Origin: an uncultured Clostridium sp.
GTDB lineage: Bacteria > Bacillota > Clostridia > TANB77 > CAG-508
DNA: 12,924 nucleotides
Reading direction: 5' to 3'
Assembly (NCBI GenBank): GCA_900556455.1
Contig: USOV01000023.1
Coordinates: forward strand, 1-12,924
A model generated the notes under the pieces. That model did no database searches and was not told the DNA's origin. It saw only the letters and a program-made list of their open reading frames with translations. A program made the translations under genes and the position numbers. Position 1 is the stretch's first letter. Each line of letters begins with the position of its first letter. Positions 1 through 6,918 of the stretch are shown here, in pieces.

Positions 1-53
1 TCATATTAAAATGCTATAATAATTTTTTGAAAATAGCTAATACAAATTACAAT
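1..53. other. Short unassigned edge sequence downstream of coaD
   Basis: These 53 AT-rich bases follow the coaD stop on the minus strand. I see no clear terminator hairpin and no gene start that can be supported. A plus-strand TGCTATAAT (12-20) looks like a -10 element but would fire antisense into coaD; it may be chance in AT-rich DNA. Confidence 0.3.
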
Positions 54-524
54 TTATCTTTTTGAATATAATAATTCTGCTATTTTGGGAGGCACGTACT
101 CGTCTATTGGTTTGTTATAATTGTACAATTCCATTACAAAGCTTGATGATAAATATCCTAATTCTCCTGCTCTAAAGTAACATGTGTCTATTCCAGCCAT
201 TTTTTCATTCATTTCTGATATATTTTCTTCATATTGATAGTCTGTACCATTTCTTAACCCTCTTATTAATATGTCTGCTCCTTGTTTCTTTGCTTCATCT
301 ACTGTTAGCCCTTCATATAAAGTAACTTCTACATTTTCGAGTCCCATTTCTTTTATTGTTTCTTCTATTGCTTTTCTCATTTGTTCTTTATCTATCCTTG
401 CTGTTTTGTCACTGTTATAACCTATTCCTATTATTACTTTTTTAAAACATTTTGCTGTTTTTTTTACTATTTGCAAGTGGCCATTTGTGAATGGGTCAAA
501 TGAGCCTGCATAAAATCCTACCAT
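54..524 (-). CDS. coaD: Phosphopantetheine adenylyltransferase (CoaD)
   Basis: Transfers AMP from ATP to 4'-phosphopantetheine to give dephospho-CoA, the penultimate step of cytosolic coenzyme A synthesis. The 156-residue protein has the usual length of the family (about 160). Visible motifs are the nucleotidyltransferase signature GSFDPFTNGH (residues 7-16, with the T/N-G-H ATP-binding end), the RGLR motif starting at R88, the following acidic/Asn segment to about residue 110, and the SSSFV serine cluster near 126-130 that precedes the conserved VPP (144-146). The residues after RGLR (NGTDYQYEENISEMN) and the RAGELGYLSSS segment differ from the E. coli/Bacillus wording but keep the family pattern. 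The ATG overlaps the addB stop codon (TAATG), and an AAAGGAGG ribosome binding site lies inside the end of addB, so translation is probably coupled. It is the last gene seen in the ogg-addB-coaD operon. Family assignment is secure. Confidence 0.95.
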   Translation of the reverse strand: MVGFYAGSFDPFTNGHLQIVKKTAKCFKKVIIGIGYNSDKTARIDKEQMRKAIEETIKEMGLENVEVTLYEGLTVDEAKKQGADILIRGLRNGTDYQYEENISEMNEKMAGIDTCYFRAGELGYLSSSFVMELYNYNKPIDEYVPPKIAELLYSKR

Positions 525-3500
525 TAAAATTCCTCCTTTAACTCTTCAAATATTTGGTCTTTGGTTTTGTTTGGTATATATTCATAGACATTTTTCTTTG
601 GGTTAAATGCACATATTGTTTTGTATGGGCAATATTCACATGTGGATTTTTTTTGTTTTTGATTATATGTTGGTTTTATCTCTATTCGCCCACTTAGTAT
701 TTCGTTTGCTATTTGTTTTATTAATTTTTTTATTTTCTTTTGAAGGCTTGTAAATTCTTCTTTTGTGAGAACACTTGACCTAGTTCCACTTACATTTCCA
801 CTTTTGTCTAATGTTACTGGTATAATTTTAGATGCACCTGTTTCTAGGTTATTATCCATCATTTTTATTACTTTTATATCAGATAAAATTAGTCCCTTCA
901 TTCTAAATGCTTTTCTTATTTCTTCTTCTATCTCCTCATCTGATAGATTTCTGTTTTTAGAAATTATGGGTTCAATTAAATTAAAGTAAAGCATTCCTGC
1001 TGGTTCTTTATTTGTTTTTTCAGACATAATATCGACATATGTCAATAGCTGAATTTGCAAACCTGTTACCATTTTGTTTAAATCTAGGCTTTTACTAGAA
1101 GATTTATAATCTATTATTCTTATAAAACTTCCTTCTTCATTTTCTGCCACATCTATTCTATCTATTTTTCCTACAACTTCAATATTATCTATTGTTTTAC
1201 TAAACTCCACTTCATTCCCTAGAACATTGAAATCACTATTTTGCATTTGGTAAACAATATAGTAAATTGATTCTGCAATTACTTTTTTTAATCTATTTGT
1301 AAGAATAATGAATTTAGGTGAGCTTGTAAATATTGCATTTTTCTTCAAATTCAATTTTTGTTCAATTATACTATAAACAACTGCTTTTATCTCTTCTTTA
1401 TTTAAATTTCTTAAATCTTCTTCTCTTACCTCTTCAAAAAAAGTATCAACAACATCGTGCATAAATGTGCCTGTATCAATTGATTTTATTTTAAATTCAT
1501 CTGCCTCTTTTAATTTTAAGCCATATTTTAAATGAAAAGAAAATGGACATTCTTTATATTGCTCTAGTTTTGATATACTTGTTTTTAATTTTTTGCCATA
1601 TAATTTTTCAATATTATCTTGGCTTATAGTTTCTGCTTTATTTGTATAATCTAATCCTTTTAGTGCATTATCTAATTTATCTTTCCAATCATCATTTTTC
1701 TCATACCATTTGTAAACTTCAAACCAAATAGGGTCAATTTTTTCTCCATTTTTATACTCTCTTAGATTATAAAGTAATTCATCAAAAGTGCTTTTGGGAC
1801 TTGATACTTCTGTGCATTTTTTTACAACATCACTTTCTTCTTTTAATTCTGGGAACATTTTTTTAATTTTTGTTATGATTGCAGAACTTCTTAGAGATGC
1901 ACCATCTTTATCTGCTGATGCATATGATAAAAATAGCTTTTCTTCTGCTGTTGTTAATGCTTTATATATATTAAACTCTTCGTCAAATAACATTTCTAGT
2001 GTTCCTTTTGCAAGTTCTAATCCTAGACCTTTTAAAATTTCTCTGTCTTTATCATTAAAAAAGCCTTCGTTTTTGTTTATACTAGGGAACACTCCATCAT
2101 TCATTCCAAGTATAAAAACTGCTCTTACTTTATGAGTTCTAGACCTATCTACATCTCCTAATATGACCTGTTCTATTGTTTGAGGAATACTTCCTAATTC
2201 TCTATAATTTAGTCCAGTTTTTAATATTTCACTATATTTTTCAAAAGTAATTTTCTCTTCTTTAAAAAATACCACTATTTCGTCTAACACACTTATTAAA
2301 TTTTCTACACTTAATTTATAATCACTTGCAAGTCTTAGCTCTCCGTTTTTTTCTAAAACTGATATTTTTTCATTAAGTTTGCTATAGAAATTATTTTCTT
2401 CAAGAAAATTATAAATTTCTTTGCTTATTTCATAAGCTGTGTTTTTATTGTTTAATTTTTCTCTAAATTTCAATAATGGTTCAACTATTTTTTTTCTTAT
2501 TGCATTTATTTGTTCTAATTCTTCATTATCTTCTCCAAGTTTCCACTCTTCCTTGTATTTTTTTAGTCCTCTTATTCCCCATTTTTTTATATAGTTTTCT
2601 ATTATATATATTTCTTGTTTTTCTATATTGCAAAATCCTAGTTTTATGTAGCTAAGTACCGCCTCTGCAGACCAGTTTTTTGCATATATTTCTAATATTG
2701 CTAAAACATATTTAACTCCAATATTTTGAGATAATTCATCTTTTCCATCTATATATATTGGTATCCCATATTTATTAAATACTGCTTTTGCAATACTTTC
2801 TATATTTTCAATATTTTTTGTAATTATTGATATATCTCTATATTTATACCCTTCATCTCTTACTAATTTAATTATTTGTTTTGCAACATGTTCTATCTCC
2901 GAATATGGATTTGCTGCTAAAAATAGTTTTATATTTTCAAGGTTTTTATTATATTTTTTATATGAATTAGCATAAATGTTTTGTTCTAGGTGTTTTAATT
3001 CTTCATTTTTAAATCTATGTGTATTTTCTAATATTACAGGATTTTCTATTTTTATTTTCTCTTCTTCTGCAATTTTGATTAATTTGTCTAATACTTTTTT
3101 ATTTGGAGAAAATATGCTTGTTTCTAATTTTATATTAGTAAAAACTTCTTCTGAATCTATACAAGATGTTATAGTCATTTTTTTTGTCTTTTTCATTAGG
3201 CTTCGTATTATTTCGTATTCTTGATGGGTAAATCCTGCGAACTCATCTATGTATATATAGCTGTTATCAAACATTTGGCTTTTTTCTAAATTTTTAGCAA
3301 GTTTCGTTAGTTTATCATCTTCATCAATATATTCATTTTGTAATTTATTTTCATATTCTAAATAAATTTTTTTCATGTCTTGAAGTTTTAGTTTTAGGTT
3401 TATATCTTCAATATTTTCAAGGTTCTTGTCTATATCTTCTACTTTTATGCCATGTTTTTTAAATTCTGTTATTCCTTTAATTGCTAGTTCCAGGCTCTCA

Positions 3501-3832
3501 TTAGAATTCCCTAAAAATGTAAAGTCTTGTTTGTTTTCTTTTAATGCAAAAAACATAAGCATTGCTTTGCTTGATTTCGTGATTTGTTTTTCACTTTTTC
3601 CTCCAATTTCTGCATTTATTCTATCTGCCATACGATTAAATGTTAGTACTTCTGCATTTATTACTGCTTGATTTCCAATTGCTTCTAGTAATTTTTTTTC
3701 TGCCATATATGAGAATTGCTCTGGAGTAATTATATATATTTTATTTTGCGCTTTTATATTTTCTTTTATTTCTTGAAAGCAGTAATTTGATTTTCCGGTT
3801 CCTGCTCGTCCATAAATTAATCGTAAACTCAT
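524..3832 (-). CDS. addB: ATP-dependent helicase/nuclease subunit B (AddB)
   Basis: AddB is the second subunit of the AddAB complex, which resects double-strand DNA ends up to Chi and prepares them for RecA. At 1102 residues it is slightly shorter than Bacillus AddB (about 1166). In order: Walker A GRAGTGKS (8-15) in an otherwise degenerate UvrD-like helicase region; the GMNDGVFP motif (576-583); SYASAD (636-641); and a C-terminal PD-(D/E)XK RecB-type nuclease with GKIDRID (D891) and DYKSS (D908, K910). Four cysteines fit the iron-sulfur staple that closes the nuclease domain: C762 in ECPFSF and C1065-x2-C1068-x5-C1074, the same spacing as in Bacillus AddB. The ATG is preceded by AAGGAG. It lies 32 bases after ogg and overlaps coaD by one base. 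The usual partner addA is not adjacent on either side, so it must be elsewhere if the complex is functional. No frameshift or missing motif was seen. Confidence 0.96.
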   Translation of the reverse strand: MSLRLIYGRAGTGKSNYCFQEIKENIKAQNKIYIITPEQFSYMAEKKLLEAIGNQAVINAEVLTFNRMADRINAEIGGKSEKQITKSSKAMLMFFALKENKQDFTFLGNSNESLELAIKGITEFKKHGIKVEDIDKNLENIEDINLKLKLQDMKKIYLEYENKLQNEYIDEDDKLTKLAKNLEKSQMFDNSYIYIDEFAGFTHQEYEIIRSLMKKTKKMTITSCIDSEEVFTNIKLETSIFSPNKKVLDKLIKIAEEEKIKIENPVILENTHRFKNEELKHLEQNIYANSYKKYNKNLENIKLFLAANPYSEIEHVAKQIIKLVRDEGYKYRDISIITKNIENIESIAKAVFNKYGIPIYIDGKDELSQNIGVKYVLAILEIYAKNWSAEAVLSYIKLGFCNIEKQEIYIIENYIKKWGIRGLKKYKEEWKLGEDNEELEQINAIRKKIVEPLLKFREKLNNKNTAYEISKEIYNFLEENNFYSKLNEKISVLEKNGELRLASDYKLSVENLISVLDEIVVFFKEEKITFEKYSEILKTGLNYRELGSIPQTIEQVILGDVDRSRTHKVRAVFILGMNDGVFPSINKNEGFFNDKDREILKGLGLELAKGTLEMLFDEEFNIYKALTTAEEKLFLSYASADKDGASLRSSAIITKIKKMFPELKEESDVVKKCTEVSSPKSTFDELLYNLREYKNGEKIDPIWFEVYKWYEKNDDWKDKLDNALKGLDYTNKAETISQDNIEKLYGKKLKTSISKLEQYKECPFSFHLKYGLKLKEADEFKIKSIDTGTFMHDVVDTFFEEVREEDLRNLNKEEIKAVVYSIIEQKLNLKKNAIFTSSPKFIILTNRLKKVIAESIYYIVYQMQNSDFNVLGNEVEFSKTIDNIEVVGKIDRIDVAENEEGSFIRIIDYKSSSKSLDLNKMVTGLQIQLLTYVDIMSEKTNKEPAGMLYFNLIEPIISKNRNLSDEEIEEEIRKAFRMKGLILSDIKVIKMMDNNLETGASKIIPVTLDKSGNVSGTRSSVLTKEEFTSLQKKIKKLIKQIANEILSGRIEIKPTYNQKQKKSTCEYCPYKTICAFNPKKNVYEYIPNKTKDQIFEELKEEF

Positions 3833-3864
3833 ATACTCTCCTTAATTTCTATATCTAAATTCGT

Positions 3865-4728
3865 CTATGCGGTTTCTCGCCTCCAATAAAATAAGTATTG
3901 TTGTGCGATTCCGGCTAAATTAGCATATTTGGTTTTTGCTAATTCTTCTATTTCTCTTTTATTTACCTTGGTTTCGTCTTCGTTTTTTATGTATAAGTCA
4001 TTCATTACACGTCTTACCCATACATCTATTGGGAAAACTTCAAATCTTTTTAATCCAAATAGTAAAATACAATCTGCAACTTTTGGTCCAACTCCTGGTA
4101 GTGTTTCTAGCATTTCTCTTATTTTATTTGTATCTTCTATTTGTGCTATTTTGTTTAAATCAATTTCTCCCTGCTTTATTTTTTGTGTTGTTTCATACAC
4201 ACGTTTATCTCTAAAACCTAAACCTAATTTTCTTAAGTCTTCTACACTTGCTTTTGAAAGTTCTTCTGCTGTTGGAAATGTATAATAAGCTTTTCCTAGG
4301 TATTCAACTTTTTTTCCATATTGTTTTGAAATTCTTTCTATTATTCCTTTAATTCTTGGAATGTTATTATTTGCTGAAATTATAAATGATATTAAAACTT
4401 CCCATAAATCTTGGTTTAGTATCCTTATTCCGTTTCCAAATTTAATACTTTCTTCTAAATATTCATCTACTTTACTTAATGTTTCTTTTATTTTGGCATA
4501 ATCTGTATCAAAATCGAAATAATCTTTTACAACTTGTTCAATGTTTCCATTACATATTCCTTTAAATTTTATTTTACCATTATCTTCTTTTACATTTAAT
4601 ACATTATTTTTAAAAACACCTGTGTAACTTCCATCCGTCTCTTTATTCCATCTAAAACACTGCCCACATTCAAAAATGTGTACTAAATTAAATGAATCAT
4701 TTTTTTCTATTTCAAAAGATTGCTCCAT
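3865..4728 (-). CDS. ogg: OGG1-type 8-oxoguanine DNA glycosylase/AP lyase
   Basis: Removes 8-oxoguanine from DNA in base excision repair. The 287-residue protein has the N-terminal OGG_N fold, including CGQCFRW (21-27), which parallels CGQSFRW of human OGG1, followed by the helix-hairpin-helix/GPD domain with LPGVGPKVADC (210-220). The catalytic lysine is K216 and the catalytic aspartate is D235 in FPIDVWVRR; both are intact. The C-terminal AGIAQQYLFYWRR (272-284) matches the OGG1 family ending and there is no [4Fe-4S] cysteine loop, which argues against MutY/Nth. The ATG at 4728 has only a modest ribosome binding site (GGTGA). It is the first gene of a repair operon with addB; context and family both suggest defence against oxidative damage. 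Bacterial OGG1 orthologues are known in clostridia; assignment is firm at subfamily level. Confidence 0.93.
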   Translation of the reverse strand: MEQSFEIEKNDSFNLVHIFECGQCFRWNKETDGSYTGVFKNNVLNVKEDNGKIKFKGICNGNIEQVVKDYFDFDTDYAKIKETLSKVDEYLEESIKFGNGIRILNQDLWEVLISFIISANNNIPRIKGIIERISKQYGKKVEYLGKAYYTFPTAEELSKASVEDLRKLGLGFRDKRVYETTQKIKQGEIDLNKIAQIEDTNKIREMLETLPGVGPKVADCILLFGLKRFEVFPIDVWVRRVMNDLYIKNEDETKVNKREIEELAKTKYANLAGIAQQYLFYWRRETA

Positions 4729-4738
4729 CTATTTCACC

Positions 4739-4773
4739 ACAATTATTGTACCATATTTATTCAGAAAAATCAT
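4739..4773 (-). promoter_or_regulatory. Putative promoter of the ogg-addB-coaD operon
   Basis: On the minus strand TGGTACAAT (4753-4745) is an extended -10 element 17-26 bases upstream of the ogg ATG. No good -35 hexamer lies at the expected distance; only TGATTT-like sequence is present. The small dyad ACAAT-T-ATTGT (4739-4749) overlaps the -10, but it is short and AT-rich and may be chance. Confidence 0.4.
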
Positions 4774-4807
4774 CTTTTTGTCGAATTAATTTTTTTCTTG
4801 TAAATTG

Positions 4808-4837
4808 TTTACTATTTTCATGTTGTTGTGCTATAAT
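4808..4837 (+). promoter_or_regulatory. Promoter of apt
   Basis: TTTACT (4808-4813) and TATAAT (4832-4837) are separated by 18 bases, and the -10 is extended (TGCTATAAT, 4829-4837). The predicted transcript starts near 4844 and carries AAAGGA (4857-4862) at good distance from the ATG at 4871. This promoter overlaps the upstream TTG-initiated extension of the apt reading frame, which supports the downstream start. Confidence 0.7.
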
Positions 4838-4870
4838 AGGTACGTATTTTTTATAAAAGGATGTGTTTTT

Positions 4871-5356
4871 ATGGCAGAGTTAAGATTTATTCAAGATTTT
4901 CCTGCAAAAGGAGTTAGATTTATTGATATATCTCCAAAACTTACGGACAAAGATGATTTTAAAGCAATTATTGATGAAATGACTTCTAAAGTTCCTGCAA
5001 GTGTAGATTATATAATTGCACCAGAATCTAGAGGTTATATTTTTGGTACAGCTATGGCTGTTGCTTTAGGTTTAGGTTTTGTTCCTATTAGAAAACCCGG
5101 TAAACTTCCAGATGATTTGGTATTAACAGTTGAGTATGAAAAAGAGTATGGCAAAGATAAACTTTGTCTTCCTAAGAATGAAAATTATGAAGGCAAAAAT
5201 TTCTACTTTGTTGACGATGTTTTAGCTACAGGTGGAACTCTAAATGCAGCAAAAGAATTAGTAAAAAAAGCTGGTGGAAATTTTGTTGGAGCTGGGGTTT
5301 ATATTAATATCAAAGCTTTGAATAATCTTAAAATAAATACTGTAGAGAATTTATAG
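4871..5356 (+). CDS. apt: Adenine phosphoribosyltransferase
   Basis: Salvages adenine: adenine + PRPP gives AMP + pyrophosphate in the cytosol. The 161-residue protein is slightly shorter than the usual ~170, mainly at the C-terminus. Hallmarks are PESRGYIFG (the APT form of the ARGF motif), PIRKPGKLP (the adenine-specific loop) and the PRPP-binding motif VDDVLATGGT. I chose the ATG at 4871 because AAAGGA sits 8 bases upstream. The frame is open back to a TTG at 4805, but that start would put 22 non-conserved residues encoded by the promoter itself in front of the family's typical N-terminus. It is transcribed divergently from ogg and followed by a hairpin and then the CmpB-family gene. Together with purA/purB elsewhere in the window it supplies AMP. 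Assignment is secure. Confidence 0.95.
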   Translation: MAELRFIQDFPAKGVRFIDISPKLTDKDDFKAIIDEMTSKVPASVDYIIAPESRGYIFGTAMAVALGLGFVPIRKPGKLPDDLVLTVEYEKEYGKDKLCLPKNENYEGKNFYFVDDVLATGGTLNAAKELVKKAGGNFVGAGVYINIKALNNLKINTVENL

Positions 5357-5364
5357 AATATTGG

Positions 5365-5390
5365 AAAGGCGGTTAAGCATCGCCTTTTTA
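5365..5390 (+). terminator. Rho-independent terminator or attenuator after apt
   Basis: AAAGGCG (5365-5371) pairs with CGCCTTT (5381-5387) across a 9-base loop and runs into TTTTTAT, a standard intrinsic terminator. The ribosome binding site of the next gene starts only about 17 bases later (5407), so either this hairpin leaks or the downstream gene uses a promoter I cannot identify well. Confidence 0.7.
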
Positions 5391-5417
5391 TAATATATTA
5401 CAATTTAGGAGGTTTTT

Positions 5418-6143
5418 ATGAAAGATGTAATGGTTTATTTTTTATTATTTATAATTTATGCTTTTTGTGGTTGGGCTCTTGAAGTTTTAGGCAAATTAAT
5501 TGAAAAGAAAAGATTTATAAACAGAGGTTTTTTAATTGGTCCATATTGCCCTATTTATGGTTTTGGAGCCTTGGCCATAACCTTTTTATTAAAAAGATAC
5601 TCAGATGATGCTATTACTCTCTTTCTAATGGCAATTCTTGTATGTGGAGTGTTAGAGTATTTTACAAGTTATATTATGGAAAAGCTTTTTAAAGCTAGAT
5701 GGTGGGATTATAGCCAAAGGAAATTTAATATTAATGGTAGGGTTTGTTTAAATACAATCATTCCTTTTGGATTACTTGGACTATTCATTACATATATTTC
5801 AAATCCATTCTTTTTAGATATACTAAATAAATTACCATTTACTTGGCTTGTAATTCTATCTTCTTGTTTGTTTGTGATTTTTATTATAGATAATATTTTA
5901 TCTTTTAACATTATATCTACTGTAAGAACTACAACTAAAGGTTTATATAAAGAATTGGATAATACTGAAGAAATTACTAAGAAAGTTAAAGAAATCTTGC
6001 TTTCTAAATCTGCTTTGCATAGACGTTTAATTAATGCTTTCCCAAAATTAGAGTCTATTAAGGCAAAAATTAAAGAAAATACTAGGAAAATAAAGGAAAA
6101 TACGGAGAAAATAAAAGATAATCTTGAGCAAAGATTTAAATAA
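5418..6143 (+). CDS. CmpB-family putative ABC transporter permease (PF06541-like), coiled-coil C-terminus
   Basis: Integral membrane protein of the family usually annotated as putative ABC transporter permease (ABC_trans_CmpB); its substrate and true function are unknown to me. The 241 residues show about five hydrophobic segments (near 5-24, 42-58, 64-84, 112-130 and 141-165). The family signatures are NRGFLIGPYCPIYGFGA (35-51) and LEYFTSYIMEKLFKARWWDY (79-98) followed by NINGRVCL. Residues about 181-241 are charged and helical, with a 7-residue repeat (IKEN at 218, IKEN at 225, IKDN at 232) consistent with a cytoplasmic coiled coil. The ATG at 5418 follows AGGAGG (5407-5412) at 5 bases. No ATP-binding partner is adjacent, so the ABC transporter label should be treated with caution. 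Transcription is probably from apt with partial read-through of the hairpin. Its stop codon is part of the palindrome at 6141-6184. Confidence 0.85.
   Translation: MKDVMVYFLLFIIYAFCGWALEVLGKLIEKKRFINRGFLIGPYCPIYGFGALAITFLLKRYSDDAITLFLMAILVCGVLEYFTSYIMEKLFKARWWDYSQRKFNINGRVCLNTIIPFGLLGLFITYISNPFFLDILNKLPFTWLVILSSCLFVIFIIDNILSFNIISTVRTTTKGLYKELDNTEEITKKVKEILLSKSALHRRLINAFPKLESIKAKIKENTRKIKENTEKIKDNLEQRFK
6069..6131 (+). repeat. Three degenerate 21-bp tandem repeats encoding a heptad coiled coil
   Basis: Within the 3' end of the CmpB-family gene, units starting at 6069, 6090 and 6111 encode IKENTRK, IKENTEK and IKDNLEQ. The first two are close at DNA level and the third is diverged. The period of exactly seven codons fits a coiled-coil heptad and suggests growth by in-frame duplication. 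Confidence 0.7.
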
Positions 6144-6184
6144 AAATTGTAGGGGCGCCGTGGGCGGCGCCCCTACAATTTTTA
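6141..6184. terminator. Perfect GC-rich palindrome, bidirectional terminator between convergent genes
   Basis: Bases 6141-6160 are exactly complementary to 6165-6184, giving a 20-bp stem with loop TGGG (6161-6164). The core TTGTAGGGGCGCCG is strikingly GC-rich against its surroundings, and the outer part supplies T-runs on both strands, so it can terminate transcription from either side. The left arm begins with the TAA of the CmpB-family gene (6141-6143) and the right arm ends with the reverse-strand TAA of the thioesterase gene (6182-6184). Palindromes beginning TGTAGGGGCG are, from memory, recurrent intergenic repeats in gut Firmicutes, so this may be a copy of a dispersed REP/MITE-like element; only one copy occurs here. 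Confidence 0.85.
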
Positions 6185-6904
6185 GCTTAATTTTATTATT
6201 GCGTGTAATGTGCTTAGGTCTTCGCTTTTGATAACTACTATATGTTCATTATTTTCACATTTGTACAAACATTTTATTTTGTCTTTATATTTTATTTCTT
6301 TTTTGTACATTATTTCTATATTATTAAAAATGTTGTTTTGATAAACTTCTTCTGGTAGGCTTTCTATTGCATAGTCTAAGTAGTATAAATTATTCAAATG
6401 ATTATTTGTATCTATTTTTGTTCTTCCTATTGTTTCTTCATATGCTAGTTCTAACCCTTCTGGTTCTTTTAGTTTGTCTATTACTTCTTCTTTGAAAACA
6501 GGTCTATTATTTTCACCATATTTTGCTTTTAATTCAGGTGGTACTCTTATAATTTTTTCAGTTTCAGAATTTACATATACCCATTTTGAAGTTGCAATTG
6601 CCACTAATTTCTCCCCATTATATATTTCAAACTCACGCCAAGAATAGCACTTTTCCATCTTCCTTGGCCATGTGCTAATTTTTAATTTATCTTCACATTT
6701 TGGTCTATCAAATACTCTTACTTTCCAGTTTAACAGTAACCAAGCTGTATGTGTTTCTGGTTTATTGTTTAAACCATCTCCTACACTATCCGCATGGCAT
6801 ACTGCTACATCCTGCATATAGTTTATAATTGCTTGATTGCTTAGTTTATTTGTTCTATCAACATCTAGATATTTAACAATTTCTTCTTTACTATATACTT
6901 CCAT
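6182..6904 (-). CDS. Acyl-ACP thioesterase (FatA/FatB-like, bacterial)
   Basis: Hydrolyses acyl-acyl carrier protein to free fatty acid, ending or diverting type II fatty acid synthesis in the cytosol. The 240-residue protein has the double hot-dog layout of PF01643: N-terminal half about 1-115 (with NYMQD and the WPRKMEKCYSWREFEIY strand region) and C-terminal half about 150-240. The plant-type catalytic pattern D-x-N-x-H is visible as D165-T-N167-N-H169, followed by LNNLYYLDY. I place the start at the ATG at 6904 because AAGGAG (6916-6911) ends 6 bases before it. The adjacent ATG at 6907 leaves only 3 bases, and a TTG at 6925 would place the ribosome binding site inside the gene. The AAGGAG directly follows the CDF gene's stop, so the two are almost certainly co-transcribed. 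Chain-length specificity cannot be read from the sequence. The stop codon lies in the 6141-6184 palindrome. Confidence 0.9.
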   Translation of the reverse strand: MEVYSKEEIVKYLDVDRTNKLSNQAIINYMQDVAVCHADSVGDGLNNKPETHTAWLLLNWKVRVFDRPKCEDKLKISTWPRKMEKCYSWREFEIYNGEKLVAIATSKWVYVNSETEKIIRVPPELKAKYGENNRPVFKEEVIDKLKEPEGLELAYEETIGRTKIDTNNHLNNLYYLDYAIESLPEEVYQNNIFNNIEIMYKKEIKYKDKIKCLYKCENNEHIVVIKSEDLSTLHAIIKLS

Positions 6905-6918
6905 CATTTTCTCCTTTT

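Noticed and set aside
765..3671. Several plus-strand open frames opposite addB (for example 765-989, 1788-2135, 2976-3224, 3426-3671)
   Set aside because: They lie antisense to a secure, conserved gene, have no ribosome binding sites or recognisable family features, and reflect the codon bias of the opposite strand.
3929..4285. Overlapping plus-strand frames opposite ogg
   Set aside because: Antisense to the conserved catalytic region of the glycosylase; low-complexity hydrophobic translation without support.
4805..4870. TTG-initiated N-terminal extension of apt
   Set aside because: It would overlap the promoter and has no ribosome binding site; the ATG at 4871 has AAAGGA at good spacing and gives the family's normal N-terminus.
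5708..5911. Minus-strand open frame within the CmpB-family gene
   Set aside because: Antisense to the conserved NINGRVCL region, no ribosome binding site or homology recognised.
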